Assembly: GCF_036577625.1 (NCBI RefSeq)
Contig: NZ_JARBDC010000075.1
Span: forward strand, 186,001 to 250,000
DNA from: Paenibacillus_AB sp036577625
Lineage (GTDB): Bacteria; Bacillota; Bacilli; Paenibacillales; NBRC-103111
Reading direction: 5' to 3'
DNA: 64,000 bases
A program made the position numbers and the translations under genes. This document shows positions 9,158 through 18,708 of this stretch, in pieces. The stretch's first letter is position 1, and each line of letters starts with the position of its first letter. The notes below the pieces were generated by a model, which saw nothing but the letters and a program-made list of their open reading frames with translations, searched no databases and was not told where the DNA came from.

Positions 9158-9925
9158 TTAAAACGACGCTCCGAGCGCCTTCAAGTTGCGGGCGCTGATC
9201 GCCAAACATTCGAACGGGTCGCGGCCGTAGCAGTTGTCCTGCTCGACGGCGCCGTATTCGACGCCGGTCTCGTCGCACGCCTGCAAAATGGCGCGGAAAT
9301 TCATGTTGCCTTCGCCGACCTCGGCAAACAGCCGCTCGCTGTTCGGCGATACGACGAAGTCTTTCAAATGGATCACCTGCATCCGCCCGTTCACTTTGCG
9401 GATCCATTCGACCGGATCGGCCCCGCCCGCCTGCACCCAGTGCACGTCCAGCTCGAAACCGAAAGCGCTTGCGTCGGACTCGGCGAACAAAATGTCCATG
9501 CCGGATTTGCCGTCGAATTTCGCGAACTCGAACGCATGATTATGGTAGACGAACTGCAGGCCCGCATCCTTCAGCTTGCGCGATACGTCGGAAGCGATTT
9601 TGGCGAAGGTCGCGTACCCTTCCGCGCTCGTCCGGTATTCGCCCGGCAAGCCGCCGATGCCTACATATTTGCAGTCCCACAGCTTATGCTTCGCGATAAC
9701 CGCGTCCAAATGGTCCACCATATCCGCAAACGGGATGTGCGTGGCGCAAATATGGAGTCCGACGCGATCGACGATCGCTTTCAGCGCCTCGTCGCCGATC
9801 GGTCCGAGGCCGGAAACTTGCACCTCGTTATAGCCGATGTCCTTCACCTTTTGCAGCGTGACGGCGATGTCCTCCTCCGTCTTCAAAAAATCGCGGAGCG
9901 TGTACAGCTGTGCAGCTATTTTCAT
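9158..9925 (-). CDS. Sugar phosphate isomerase/epimerase (xylose isomerase-like TIM barrel)
   Basis: 255 residues from the ATG at 9923-9925 (MKIAAQLYTLRDFLK), which follows a GAGAGG site; the longer frame to 10042 has no ribosome-binding site. Family hallmarks include YNEVQVSGLGP, LQFVYHNHAFEF, FGFELDVHWVQAGG and VIHLKDF, which carry the Glu/His/Asp metal ligands of the AP-endonuclease-2/xylose-isomerase barrel. It is expected to isomerise or epimerise a keto-sugar or inositol derivative in the cytosol. The substrate cannot be fixed. Confidence 0.88.
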   Translation of the reverse strand: MKIAAQLYTLRDFLKTEEDIAVTLQKVKDIGYNEVQVSGLGPIGDEALKAIVDRVGLHICATHIPFADMVDHLDAVIAKHKLWDCKYVGIGGLPGEYRTSAEGYATFAKIASDVSRKLKDAGLQFVYHNHAFEFAKFDGKSGMDILFAESDASAFGFELDVHWVQAGGADPVEWIRKVNGRMQVIHLKDFVVSPNSERLFAEVGEGNMNFRAILQACDETGVEYGAVEQDNCYGRDPFECLAISARNLKALGASF

Positions 9926-10097
9926 CCGTTTTTCCTCTCCCCGTTGCACGAATTTGCGGCCTACCGCGTCGGATGCGCTTTTTGCGGGCGAATGTGAACG
10001 TTTTCCGTCGCTATTATACCGTAATCGGCCGCGACAAACCATACTTTTTCCCGCCTTTTCCGGGCGGCAAGGAAACCGCCGTCTTTCGGCGAACGCC

Positions 10098-10124
10098 GAA
10101 AAGCCGCACCCGTCCGGGTACGGC
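10098..10124 (-). terminator. Terminator after the M29 aminopeptidase
   Basis: On the minus strand CCGTACCCG pairs with CGGGTGCGG (one mismatch) and is followed by CTTTTC. It sits 20 bases past the aminopeptidase stop. Confidence 0.5.
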
Positions 10125-10142
10125 CGGCAACGGCGGCGGCGT

Positions 10143-11381
10143 TCAATCGAGCTCGATCGCCCAGTTGCCCTCGCGGAAAATCGGCTCCTTCCGGCCGTCC
10201 GCCGTCACGCCGTCGATGTTCAGATCGGGTCCGCCCATCATGAAGTCGACGTGCACGAGGCTGTCGTTGGCGCCGTTCGCCTCGAGCTGCTCCTTCGTCA
10301 TGCCGGTGCCGCCCTGAATCGTCGTCGGGTAGGCGCGGCCGAGAGCGAAGTGGCACGAGGCGTTTTCGTCGAACAGCGTGTTGTAAAAAATCAAATTCGT
10401 CTCCGAAATCGGCGAACGGTGCGGCACCAGAGCCAGCTCTCCGAGCTTCCGCGCCCCTTCGTCGGTGTCGAGCAGCAGCTTCAGCGTATCGTAGCCTTTG
10501 TCGGCGGAAAAGTCGGTCACTTTGCCGTTCTCGAAGCGGAGCGAAAAGCCTTCGATCAGGTTGCCGCCGTGGTTCAGCGGACGCGTGCTGCGGACGACGC
10601 CGTTCGCCCCGTCCTTGTGCGGCATCGTGAACACTTCCTCGGTCGGCATGTTCGGATTGAACGTGACGCCTTTCTCGTTCTCGGTCGAGCCGCCGTGCCA
10701 GACGTGATTGTGCGGCATGTCGACGGTCAGATCGGTGCCTTCGGCGCGGTAAACGAGCTGCTTGTACTGCTTCCGGTTCAAGTAGTCGACCGTTTTCGCC
10801 AGCCGGGCGTTATGCGCCTTCCATGCGGCGACGGGATCGTCCCGGTCGACGCGCACCGCCTTCAAAATAAGCTCCCACAGCCGGCTTTCCGCTTCCGCAG
10901 CCGGCAGGTCCGGGAATATTTTGCCCGCCCATTCCGGCGTCGGCGTCGAGATGAGCGACCAGGACACGCGGTGCGCCATCGTATAGTTGCGCCAGCCCTG
11001 CAGCGCGATTCCGGCCGTTTTGGTCGCGGTGGCGACGCGCTGCGGATCGATGCCGCTCAGCAAATCCGGATTCGGCGAATAAATGCTGAGGAAGCCGGCG
11101 CCGTTTTCCGCGAATTCCTCCCAGCCCCTCGCCCGAAACATCGGGTATTCGGTAAACGCTTCGTCGGGAGCGAGCTTGTATTTGATCTGCGTCAGCTGTT
11201 CGTCGTTCCACTCGACGTGGACGTTTTTGGCGCCCGCCTCGTATGCTTTCCGGGCGATGCCGCGGACCAGATCGGCGGCCGTAAGCGGCGCCGTTACGAC
11301 GAGCGTTTGCCCCTGCTGCACGTTGATGCCGACGCGGACGGCAAGCTCCGCGTATTTTTCCAAATCGCGCTCCGATGGCAT
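10143..11381 (-). CDS. M29-family aminopeptidase (AmpS/PepS/T type)
   Basis: 412 residues from the ATG at 11379-11381; the in-frame ATG six bases upstream overlaps the GGAGG site too closely (one-base spacing, against seven for the chosen start). Thermophilic-aminopeptidase signatures are present: ENEKGVTFNPNMPTEEVFTMPH in the metal-binding half, SFSL-type beta strands and HFALGRAYPTT near the C-terminus. This metal-dependent exopeptidase removes N-terminal residues from peptides in the cytosol. Confidence 0.93.
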   Translation of the reverse strand: MPSERDLEKYAELAVRVGINVQQGQTLVVTAPLTAADLVRGIARKAYEAGAKNVHVEWNDEQLTQIKYKLAPDEAFTEYPMFRARGWEEFAENGAGFLSIYSPNPDLLSGIDPQRVATATKTAGIALQGWRNYTMAHRVSWSLISTPTPEWAGKIFPDLPAAEAESRLWELILKAVRVDRDDPVAAWKAHNARLAKTVDYLNRKQYKQLVYRAEGTDLTVDMPHNHVWHGGSTENEKGVTFNPNMPTEEVFTMPHKDGANGVVRSTRPLNHGGNLIEGFSLRFENGKVTDFSADKGYDTLKLLLDTDEGARKLGELALVPHRSPISETNLIFYNTLFDENASCHFALGRAYPTTIQGGTGMTKEQLEANGANDSLVHVDFMMGGPDLNIDGVTADGRKEPIFREGNWAIELD

Positions 11382-11498
11382 GTTCATTCCTCCAAACGAT
11401 ATGTATGGTGAAGCGAAGCTTTACACGTTAACTATACCATTACCGGTTTGTCCGTTCCAAATGGGCGGGCGGAGGGCGCAGAAACGATGCGGGCTATT

Positions 11499-11526
11499 TT
11501 GTTGCGTCCCCGATTTCGTGTACAAT
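11499..11526 (+). promoter_or_regulatory. Sigma-A promoter of the radical SAM / NUDIX operon
   Basis: TTGTTG (11499-11504), a 16-base spacer and TACAAT (11521-11526) lie 29 bases before the start at 11556. Confidence 0.5.
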
Positions 11527-11555
11527 GAAAGGATGAGGAAGAAGGGATGGGTTCC

Positions 11556-13361
11556 ATGAAAGTCGTCGTATCGAGCTTGAATGCCAAATATATTCATACT
11601 TGTCTCGCGCTGCGCTATTTGAAGGCGTTTTGCCAAGGCGAATTCGACGTCGAGATGGCCGAATATACGATCAAGGACCCGGCGATGAACATCGTGAGCG
11701 ACTTGTTTCGCCGCGACCCGGACGTCGTCGGCTTCTCGTGCTACATTTGGAACATCGAAGAGACGATCCGGGTCGTCGGCATGCTGAAAAAAATAAAGCC
11801 GGAGCTGAAAATCGTGCTCGGCGGCCCGGAAGTGTCGTACGACACCGAGTATTGGATGAGCCGCATTCCGGAGGCCGATTTCATCGTCATGGGCGAAGGG
11901 GAGGAGACGTTCCTCCATCTGCTGCGGGAGCTGTCCGGGGCGGGCAAGTACCATTTCGTCTTCGGCATGGCGTACCGGAATGCGGCCGGCGACGTATGCG
12001 TCAACCCGGGGCGGCCGAAGCTGAATTTGAACGACATTCCGTCGCCGCACCGGTTCGCGGAGGACAAGCCGGCGCTCGGCAACCGGGTCGTTTATTTCGA
12101 AACGAGCCGCGGCTGTCCGTTCAGCTGCCAGTTTTGCCTGTCGAGCATCGAGGTCGGGGTGCGGTATTTCGACTTGGAGCGGACGAAAGCGGATCTGCTT
12201 CATCTGATCGATTCCGGGGCGAAGCTGATCAAGTTCGTCGACCGGACGTTCAACATCAAGCGCGATTACGCCATGGACATTTTCCGGTTTTTGATCGACA
12301 ATCATCGCGGCTGCGTGTTTCAGTTCGAAATAACGGCCGACATCATGCGCCCCGAGGTGCTCGACTTTTTGGCCGAGCATGCGCCCGCGGGCGTTTTCCG
12401 GTTCGAAATCGGCGTCCAATCGACGAACGATCTGACGAACGAGCTCGTCATGCGGCGCCAAAATTTCGCCAAGCTGACGCGGACGGTGACGATGGTGAAG
12501 GCGAGCGGCAAAATCGATCAGCATCTCGACCTGATCGCCGGACTGCCCGAGGAAGATTACGCGTCGTTCCGCAAAACGTTCAACGACGTATTCGCCCTGG
12601 AGCCGGAGGAGCTGCAGCTCGGCTTTCTGAAAATGCTGCGCGGCACGGGACTACGCCGGGACTCGGACAAATACGGCTACGTTTATATGGATCAAGCGCC
12701 GTACGAAATACTCGGCAACTCCATTCTGCCGTTCACCGATCTGATGCGCATCAAGCGGGTGGAGGACGTGCTGGAAAAATATTGGAACGCGCACCGGATG
12801 GACCGGACCGTCCGCCATTTGATCGACCGCCGGTTCGAGTCGGCGTTCGACTTTTTCCAGCAGTTCGGCGATTATTGGGAGGCGCGCGGCTGGCAAAAGA
12901 TCGGCCACCAGCTCGAAGATTTGTTCGTGCGGCTGAAGGCGTTTTTGACGGACCGCGGCACGGACGGGTTCGAGGTGATCGAAGGGCTGATGAAGCTCGA
13001 CTATTTCATGAACCACAATTACAAGCCGCGCAAAATATGGTGGGAGTTCCAGCTGGACAAAGCGGCCCAGCTGCGCGGCATGCGGCTGCTCGCCGACGAT
13101 CCGGACCGCGTCTCTCCCGAATTCGCGGCGCTCGGGCTGTCGGAGAAGGAGCTGCACAAGCATGCCGTCATCGAGACGCTGCCGTTCGACCTGAAGCGCT
13201 ACGAGCTGGACGGGACGATCGACACGGGCAAACGCTCGCTGCTCGCGGTCGTCTACGAGCCGGACGGCAGCGGGGCGCGCCATTTTTCGATGGTGCTGGA
13301 GGCGGATGCCGGCCTTACGATGCCGCGGCAACCGGACGACAAGGAGGCATTTTCGCGATGA
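11556..13361 (+). CDS. B12-binding-domain radical SAM protein
   Basis: 601 residues from ATG 11556 (MKVVVSSLNAKYIHT); an ATG nine bases earlier abuts the AGAAGGG site. A cobalamin-binding-like Rossmann domain (residues 1-135, VGFSCYIWNIEE, LGGPEVSYD) is followed by the radical SAM motif Cys 187-x3-Cys 191-x2-Cys 194 (SRGCPFSCQFC) that holds the 4Fe-4S cluster. The C-terminal third matches the DUF4080 region of this group. The reaction (methylation or rearrangement) is unknown. Its stop overlaps the NUDIX start (ATGA), so the pair is coupled. Confidence 0.88.
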   Translation: MKVVVSSLNAKYIHTCLALRYLKAFCQGEFDVEMAEYTIKDPAMNIVSDLFRRDPDVVGFSCYIWNIEETIRVVGMLKKIKPELKIVLGGPEVSYDTEYWMSRIPEADFIVMGEGEETFLHLLRELSGAGKYHFVFGMAYRNAAGDVCVNPGRPKLNLNDIPSPHRFAEDKPALGNRVVYFETSRGCPFSCQFCLSSIEVGVRYFDLERTKADLLHLIDSGAKLIKFVDRTFNIKRDYAMDIFRFLIDNHRGCVFQFEITADIMRPEVLDFLAEHAPAGVFRFEIGVQSTNDLTNELVMRRQNFAKLTRTVTMVKASGKIDQHLDLIAGLPEEDYASFRKTFNDVFALEPEELQLGFLKMLRGTGLRRDSDKYGYVYMDQAPYEILGNSILPFTDLMRIKRVEDVLEKYWNAHRMDRTVRHLIDRRFESAFDFFQQFGDYWEARGWQKIGHQLEDLFVRLKAFLTDRGTDGFEVIEGLMKLDYFMNHNYKPRKIWWEFQLDKAAQLRGMRLLADDPDRVSPEFAALGLSEKELHKHAVIETLPFDLKRYELDGTIDTGKRSLLAVVYEPDGSGARHFSMVLEADAGLTMPRQPDDKEAFSR

Positions 13362-13978
13362 ACGACACACGCTGGCTGGAGTGGGCGCAGCGCATTCAGG
13401 CGATCGCGCAAACGGGACTGGCCTATACTCGGAACGAATACGACATCGAACGATACGAGGAGCTGCGGGAGATCAGCATCCGAATCATGCAGGAGCATAC
13501 CGGAGCGCCGTATCCGGTGATCAAGGAGCTGTTCGCCTCCGAGAGCGGCTACCCGACGCCGAAGGTCGACGTGCGCGGCGTCGTGTTCGAGGATGGCAAA
13601 ATCCTGCTCGTCCGGGAAAAATCGGACGGGAAATGGACGCTGCCGGGCGGTTGGGCGGATATCGGCTATACGCCGAAGGAAGTCGCCGCGAAAGAAATCC
13701 GCGAGGAAGCGGGGTTGATCGTCCGTGCGGTCAAGCTGCTGGCGGTGCTCGACAAAAAGTGTCATCCGCACCCTCCCGAGCCATACTATATTTATAAGCT
13801 GTTCATCTTGTGCGAGCGGACGGGCGGCGCTTTGGAGGCCGGGCTGGAAACGTCCGACGCCGCCTATTTCGGGGAACACGAGCTGCCCGAGCTGTCTTTG
13901 AACCGGACGACGGAATCGCAAATCCGGCTCATGTTCGACTATTTGCGGAACCCCGGCAAGGAAGTAACGCTAGACTGA
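13358..13978 (+). CDS. NUDIX hydrolase with N-terminal accessory domain
   Basis: 206 residues. A helical N-terminal domain (about 1-65) with the typical WAQRIQAIAQTGLAYTRNEYD start precedes the NUDIX fold. The Nudix box (GWADIGYTPKEVAAKEIREE, then AGL) carries the REXXEE metal-binding core. Members with this N-terminal domain are commonly ADP-sugar or ADP-ribose pyrophosphatases. The start lies inside the stop of the radical SAM gene. Confidence 0.9.
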   Translation: MNDTRWLEWAQRIQAIAQTGLAYTRNEYDIERYEELREISIRIMQEHTGAPYPVIKELFASESGYPTPKVDVRGVVFEDGKILLVREKSDGKWTLPGGWADIGYTPKEVAAKEIREEAGLIVRAVKLLAVLDKKCHPHPPEPYYIYKLFILCERTGGALEAGLETSDAAYFGEHELPELSLNRTTESQIRLMFDYLRNPGKEVTLD

Positions 13979-14013
13979 CCGATTCGGACGCATAATTGGA
14001 TGGGGTTGACCGG

Positions 14014-15627
14014 ATGCAGAGCCTGCTCAGGATGTTGCGGGTTTCCTCGTTGAAAGGCCGTCTTCGGCTCACGGTGGGAGTGCTGATCGTGACGATCTGT
14101 CTGCTCGTTACGGTATTCATCTCCCTCTTCGGCAAAGTGATGAAGGAACGGGAAATCCATGCCGCGCTTCAGGAAGCGATCGATTTGCAGCGGCTTTTTA
14201 TCGATAAATGGAAGACGGAACGGCTGGCCGACATGATTTATTTGGCCGAATCGCCGGCCGCCCGGTCGGGCCATATTCGGGACATGGGGAACCAGTTCCG
14301 CACGTTTCAAAAGACGCATGCCGAGTTCGATTCGATCAGCTTCGCGAACGCGGACGGAAAGCTCGTCCTGACCATGACGGAACCGTTTGATGTGGACGTA
14401 AGGGACCGGGACTACTTCCAGGCGGCGCGCGACGGCAAAACGTTCGTAACGGACGCGATGACCGGACGCGTGTCGGGGAAACCGGTGCTCGCCTTTACGG
14501 CCCCCGTCTACGACGCGAACGGGTTATTCGCCGGCGTCGTGATCGGAACGGTGCAACTGTCGTCGCTCGATGCGATCGTGAACGAGTTCCGGTTCGGGGA
14601 AAACGGCGAAACGTTTTTGCTGAACAAGGACGGCTATCGGATTACGCGGTTGAAGGGAGAGCCCGACGTTCCGAGAACGGGCGAGCCGTATACGACGGAC
14701 ATCTACCGCAGGGCGGTTACGGGGGAGCGGGACGGCAAAGCGTACCGGAACTTTAACGGCGAATTCGTCGTAGGCGCCTACGCATGGTCGTCGGATCGCC
14801 GCTGGCTGCTGGTGGGCGAAACGCGGACGCAGGACGTCTACAAGCCGTATTACCGGCTGCTCGCCGCCTTGGTGGCGGTAAGCGCCTTGATTTTGCTGCT
14901 CGCTTATTCGGCGGCGATGCTGTTTACGCGCAAAATCAGCGCCTTGCTCGGCCATTTGCTGGACGGCACGAAACGGATCCGCGCGGGGCAATACGGCTAC
15001 CGGATCGATCCGTCCGTGACGGAATCGGCTCCGACGGAGCTGAAGGAGCTGTCGGACAACTTCAACATCATGTCGGACAAATTGGAGCGAACGGTCCGGC
15101 TGCTCGAGGAATCGGCCGTCGTCGATCATTTGACGGAAGTGTACAACCGGCGGTTTTTGATGAACGAAGGCGCCAAAATCGAAGAAGCGGCGGCGCGGGC
15201 CGGCAAGCCGTCCTGCATCCTGCTGATCGACGTCGACTACTTCAAGCAGATCAACGACACGTACGGCCATCTGGTCGGGGACCGCGTGCTGAAGCATGCC
15301 GCCGCGCTGCTCGTCGCCTGCGTGCGCAATTCCGACGTGGCGGCCCGGTACGGCGGCGAGGAGTTCGTCGTGCTGGCCACGGGCTGCGGGCTGAGCCAAG
15401 GGCGCGAGCTGGCCGAGCGGATCCGGACGTGGGTGCTCAATTCGCCGTACCGGGACGAGGAGCGGGAGATCGCCATCACCGTCAGCATCGGCGTCGCCGA
15501 GTCGAATCCGCGGCGCACGTACGGCACGAATACGCTCGAGGATATGATCGAGCGCGCGGACAAGGCGCTGTATCGGGCCAAGCATCGCGGGCGCAACCGG
15601 GTCGAGTGCGACGACAGCGCGACGTAG
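14014..15627 (+). CDS. Membrane diguanylate cyclase with dCache sensor, HAMP and GGDEF
   Basis: 537 residues from ATG 14014; a TTG at 13996 is possible but has no ribosome-binding site. Two membrane segments (about 18-40 and 282-305) flank an extracellular dCache-like sensor (DVDVRDRDYFQAARDGK, TGRVSGKPVLAFTAPVYD). A HAMP segment (about 306-358) and a GGDEF domain follow. The active-site loop reads RYGGEEF (about 445-451), so it should make cyclic di-GMP. No RxxD inhibitory site was obvious five residues before GGEEF. It probably senses an external small molecule. Confidence 0.92.
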   Translation: MQSLLRMLRVSSLKGRLRLTVGVLIVTICLLVTVFISLFGKVMKEREIHAALQEAIDLQRLFIDKWKTERLADMIYLAESPAARSGHIRDMGNQFRTFQKTHAEFDSISFANADGKLVLTMTEPFDVDVRDRDYFQAARDGKTFVTDAMTGRVSGKPVLAFTAPVYDANGLFAGVVIGTVQLSSLDAIVNEFRFGENGETFLLNKDGYRITRLKGEPDVPRTGEPYTTDIYRRAVTGERDGKAYRNFNGEFVVGAYAWSSDRRWLLVGETRTQDVYKPYYRLLAALVAVSALILLLAYSAAMLFTRKISALLGHLLDGTKRIRAGQYGYRIDPSVTESAPTELKELSDNFNIMSDKLERTVRLLEESAVVDHLTEVYNRRFLMNEGAKIEEAAARAGKPSCILLIDVDYFKQINDTYGHLVGDRVLKHAAALLVACVRNSDVAARYGGEEFVVLATGCGLSQGRELAERIRTWVLNSPYRDEEREIAITVSIGVAESNPRRTYGTNTLEDMIERADKALYRAKHRGRNRVECDDSAT

Positions 15628-15682
15628 GGGCGGCGTTTTTGGGGAAAATAGGCCCGCTCTTATATACATGCAACGAACGTGT

Positions 15683-17215
15683 CTACGGTTCGCTTTCGGC
15701 CGTCGGCCGCATCCAGGCATCCGCCAAACGGCGGATGCCTTCGTCGATTTGCCGCTCGTCCAGCCCTCCGAAGCCGAGCAGCACGGCGGACGGCTCGTCC
15801 GGCTGCGGCTCCACCCGGTATACGGACACCGGGTAGACGCGAACGCCGGCCTCATCCGCCAGCCGGATCAGCTCCGCTTCGTCGCGGCCGTCCGCCGGCT
15901 CCAGCAGGACGTGCAGGCCGGCCGGCCCGCCGCTCACGCGAAAGTCCGGCTCCAGCCGGCGCTTCGCCGCCTGGAGCAGCGCCGCCTGCTTGCGCTGGTA
16001 GACGCTGCGCATTTTGCGGATATGGCGCTGCATATGGCCTCCCGTCATGAACAGCTCCAGCGTCTTCTGATGGAGCGGCGAGGCGAGCCGGTCGAACGGA
16101 TGGAGCGCGGTCCGTGCCGCCGCCGCAAGGTCCGGCGGCAATGCCGCATAGCTCAGCCGGAAGGCGGGTGCGAGCGCGCGGGAAAACGTGCCCATGTACG
16201 CGACCCGGCTTGCGGCGGCGTCCATCCCTTGCAGCGACGGAATCGGCATGCCGGCGTAGCGGAATTCGCCGTCGTAGTCGTCCTCGACGATCAGACCGCC
16301 GGTTTCCGCCGCCCAGTTCAGCAGCCGCCGCCGTTTGCCGATCGACATGACCATCCCGTACGGAAACTGGTGCGACGGCGTCGTGTACACGATTTTCGCC
16401 CCGCTGCGGTACAACTCCTCGATGTCGATGCCGTCGGATTCGAGGCGGAGCGGGATCAGCCTGTACCCGTACTGGCGCATGATGGCGGCGATGCCGTCGC
16501 TCATCGACCGCTCCACGGCCATCGCCGTCAGCGAGGCGCCGTACGGCGTGCGCTGCAGAAGCCGGCATATTTGCTCCATCGTATGGTGGGTGCCCGCCCC
16601 GACGACGATCCGGTCGGGAGGACAGACGACCGCGCGCGCCCGGTACGCGTAGTCGGACAGCGCCTCGCGAAACCCCGGCTCGCCCAGCGGGTCGCCGTAC
16701 CGGAACAAGTCGCGGTGCTCGGGCGCGAAGCAGCCGCCGAGCAGCTTTTTCCAGAGCGGGAACGGAAAATGGGCGAGATCGACGTCGCCGTACGAGAAGT
16801 CGATCCGCTCCCGCGCCGCTCGGCCGTATTCGCGCGGCGATTCCGCCGGCAAGGATGCCTCGGAAGCGGCAATGGCCGGCAGCGGACGAGCTTCTTCGCG
16901 CCGCGCCGCCGCGCCGCCGCCGCCGATGCCGCCGGATGCCGATACGGAACGTACGCTCGTGAAATCCGGCTCGTAGGGAAGCACCGCAATTCCGCTGCGG
17001 GGACGGCTCTCGGCGTAACCTTCCGCGATCAGCTGCCGATAGGCGTCCTCCACCGGGGTGCGGCTAATGCCGAGATGCGCCGCCAGCTTGCGGACGGACG
17101 GGAGGCGCGAGCCGGGGGCGAGGCGCGCCGCCTCGATTTCCCCGCGGATATGGCGGTACAGCTGGCTGTACAACGGTTCGGGATGATCGGCGTCAAGCGG
17201 CGGAAGCAGTTCCAT
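15683..17215 (-). CDS. MocR-type (GntR-aminotransferase fusion) transcriptional regulator lacking the PLP lysine
   Basis: 510 residues. A GntR winged helix (residues 1-75: LYSQLYRHIRGEIEAARLAP, SRLPSVRKLAAHLGISRTPV) is joined by a variable linker to a fold-type-I aminotransferase domain. The domain keeps the Asp that pairs with the pyridine nitrogen (IVEDDYDGEFRY). The position normally holding the Schiff-base lysine (GTFSK) reads GTFSR, with Arg at residue 346 (codon 16178-16180). It is divergent from the aminotransferase at 17347, its likely target. Typical MocR proteins use PLP as a sensor; this one probably cannot form the internal aldimine. Confidence 0.9.
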   Translation of the reverse strand: MELLPPLDADHPEPLYSQLYRHIRGEIEAARLAPGSRLPSVRKLAAHLGISRTPVEDAYRQLIAEGYAESRPRSGIAVLPYEPDFTSVRSVSASGGIGGGGAAARREEARPLPAIAASEASLPAESPREYGRAARERIDFSYGDVDLAHFPFPLWKKLLGGCFAPEHRDLFRYGDPLGEPGFREALSDYAYRARAVVCPPDRIVVGAGTHHTMEQICRLLQRTPYGASLTAMAVERSMSDGIAAIMRQYGYRLIPLRLESDGIDIEELYRSGAKIVYTTPSHQFPYGMVMSIGKRRRLLNWAAETGGLIVEDDYDGEFRYAGMPIPSLQGMDAAASRVAYMGTFSRALAPAFRLSYAALPPDLAAAARTALHPFDRLASPLHQKTLELFMTGGHMQRHIRKMRSVYQRKQAALLQAAKRRLEPDFRVSGGPAGLHVLLEPADGRDEAELIRLADEAGVRVYPVSVYRVEPQPDEPSAVLLGFGGLDERQIDEGIRRLADAWMRPTAESEP

Positions 17216-17346
17216 ACGGAATTCGATCTCCTTTCCGGCGATAATCTGTCACCTGCAAAATTCGTATTCTGGTTATGTTCAAAATGTCAGATACGTTTTA
17301 TCGTTACCGTATCACAACTTGTCGCGATGCGAAAGGAGAAATTGCC

Positions 17347-18417
17347 ATGATCCCGATCCATCCCCGAATCGAACGATTGCAGCCTTATGTCGCCGGAGAG
17401 CGTCCCGAAGCCGGAACCCGGGCGATCAAGCTGAACCAGAACGAAAGTCCGTACCCCACTTCGCCGTCCGTCCGCGAGGCGCTTCGGCGGCTCGGGCCCG
17501 AGCTGCTGCGGGAATATCCCGACGCTTTGTGCGGCCGGCTTCGCGAAGCGCTGTCGGCCGTACACGGCATCCCGGCGTCGCGAATCGTATGCGGCAACGG
17601 GTCGAGCGAGCTCATTACGCTGCTGTTCAAAACGTTTCTGCGGGAAGGCGACGCCGTCGCGATCGCCGATCCGACTTTCGGCCTGTACGAAACGACGGCC
17701 GATACGTTCGGGGTCCGAACGGTCCGCGTGCCGGCGGACGACAGCTTTCGCATCGATCCGATGCGGCTGGCCGAAGCGGGCCCGCAAGCGGTCGTGATCG
17801 CCAATCCGAACGCTCCGACGGGGCTGCATCTGGAGGCCGCCAACATCGAACGGCTGCTGCGGTCGTACAACGGACTCGTCGTCGTCGACGAAGCGTATAT
17901 CGATTTCGCGCCGGAAGGCGTATCGGTCCTGAAGCTCGTCGAGACGTACGACCATCTGCTCGTGCTGCGGACGTTTTCGAAGGCGTACGCGCTGTGCGGC
18001 GCGCGAATCGGCTTCGCGGCGGCAAACGAGCGGCTCGTCCGGGCGATGCTCAAGGCGAGGGAGACGTTCAGCGTGGGAGCGGTGGCGCAGCTGGCGGCCG
18101 AAGCGGCTTTGGCCGATCCGGACTATGTGCGGCTGACGGTATCGCGAATCGCGCAAACGCGCGACCGGTTCGCGTCGGGGCTGACCGGGCTCGGCTGGAG
18201 CGTCGTCCCTTCGGTCGCGAATTTCGTGCTGGCCGCCCCGCCGCAGGACGGACCGTCCGCGAAGGAGCTGTACGAGCGGCTGCTCGCGGAGCGCATTTAC
18301 GTCCGCTATTTCGACGCTCCCCGGCTGTCCGACAAGCTGCGGATCAGCATCGGCACGGACGGGGACATGGAGGCGCTGCTGGGCGTTTTGAGGCGATTCG
18401 GCGGGAACGTCTGTTAG
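17347..18417 (+). CDS. hisC: Histidinol-phosphate aminotransferase-like PLP enzyme
   Basis: 356 residues from ATG 17347, preceded by GAAAGGAGAAATTGCC. Class I/II aminotransferase features: LNQNESPYPTSPSVREAL near the N-terminus, CGNGSSELI, ANPNAPTG, VVDEAYIDFA, and the PLP lysine in TFSKAYALCGARIGF (Lys 212). The C-terminal RISIGTDGDMEALL is typical of HisC. It transfers an amino group between glutamate and imidazole-acetol phosphate in histidine synthesis, but isolated HisC-like genes can also act on aromatic amino acids. The divergent MocR gene may regulate it. Confidence 0.88.
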   Translation: MIPIHPRIERLQPYVAGERPEAGTRAIKLNQNESPYPTSPSVREALRRLGPELLREYPDALCGRLREALSAVHGIPASRIVCGNGSSELITLLFKTFLREGDAVAIADPTFGLYETTADTFGVRTVRVPADDSFRIDPMRLAEAGPQAVVIANPNAPTGLHLEAANIERLLRSYNGLVVVDEAYIDFAPEGVSVLKLVETYDHLLVLRTFSKAYALCGARIGFAAANERLVRAMLKARETFSVGAVAQLAAEAALADPDYVRLTVSRIAQTRDRFASGLTGLGWSVVPSVANFVLAAPPQDGPSAKELYERLLAERIYVRYFDAPRLSDKLRISIGTDGDMEALLGVLRRFGGNVC

Positions 18418-18519
18418 GCAGGGTTGTTTGTTGGAAATGCACCCCGTTTTTCAGCAGATCCCGCCCGCGCCCCTTAACAATGATGGGGCGGCGGCGGGAC
18501 GGGCCCCAAGTTCCAAGAG

Positions 18520-18708
18520 TCTAACGGACATGGCGGCCGCTAATGTGCCCTATTTCGGCTTATATTTTTTCTAACGGACACAGGCACAGCTATTTGGTCA
18601 AAAACCCCCTTTCGGACGGCGGTTCGGAACCATTAAGCGCAGGTGGTGTCCGTTACGATTGGAAAACGGCCGATTTTCGCGAAATAAGACGCCGTGGCGT
18701 CCGTTACG
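18520..18708. repeat. Four-palindrome array, locus A
   Basis: Four units of about 25 bases begin near 18520, 18570, 18632 and 18682 (steps 50, 62, 50). Units 1 and 2 read TAACGGACA rightward; units 3 and 4 carry the reverse complement (TGTCCGTTA, CGTCCGTTA). Each unit pairs loosely with itself and the whole is an inverted arrangement. It fills most of the 543-base gap between the hisC-like gene and hemY; nothing else supportable is seen there apart from a TATACT -10-like element at 18914-18919 before hemY. Confidence 0.75.

Noticed and set aside
11600..13357. Long plus-strand frame upstream of the NUDIX domain
   Set aside because: It is a frame shadow of the radical SAM gene; the NUDIX protein starts at the overlapping ATG 13358.
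18520..18708. CRISPR array
   Set aside because: Units are palindromic, face each other in pairs and vary in sequence; spacing is symmetric and there are no cas genes.
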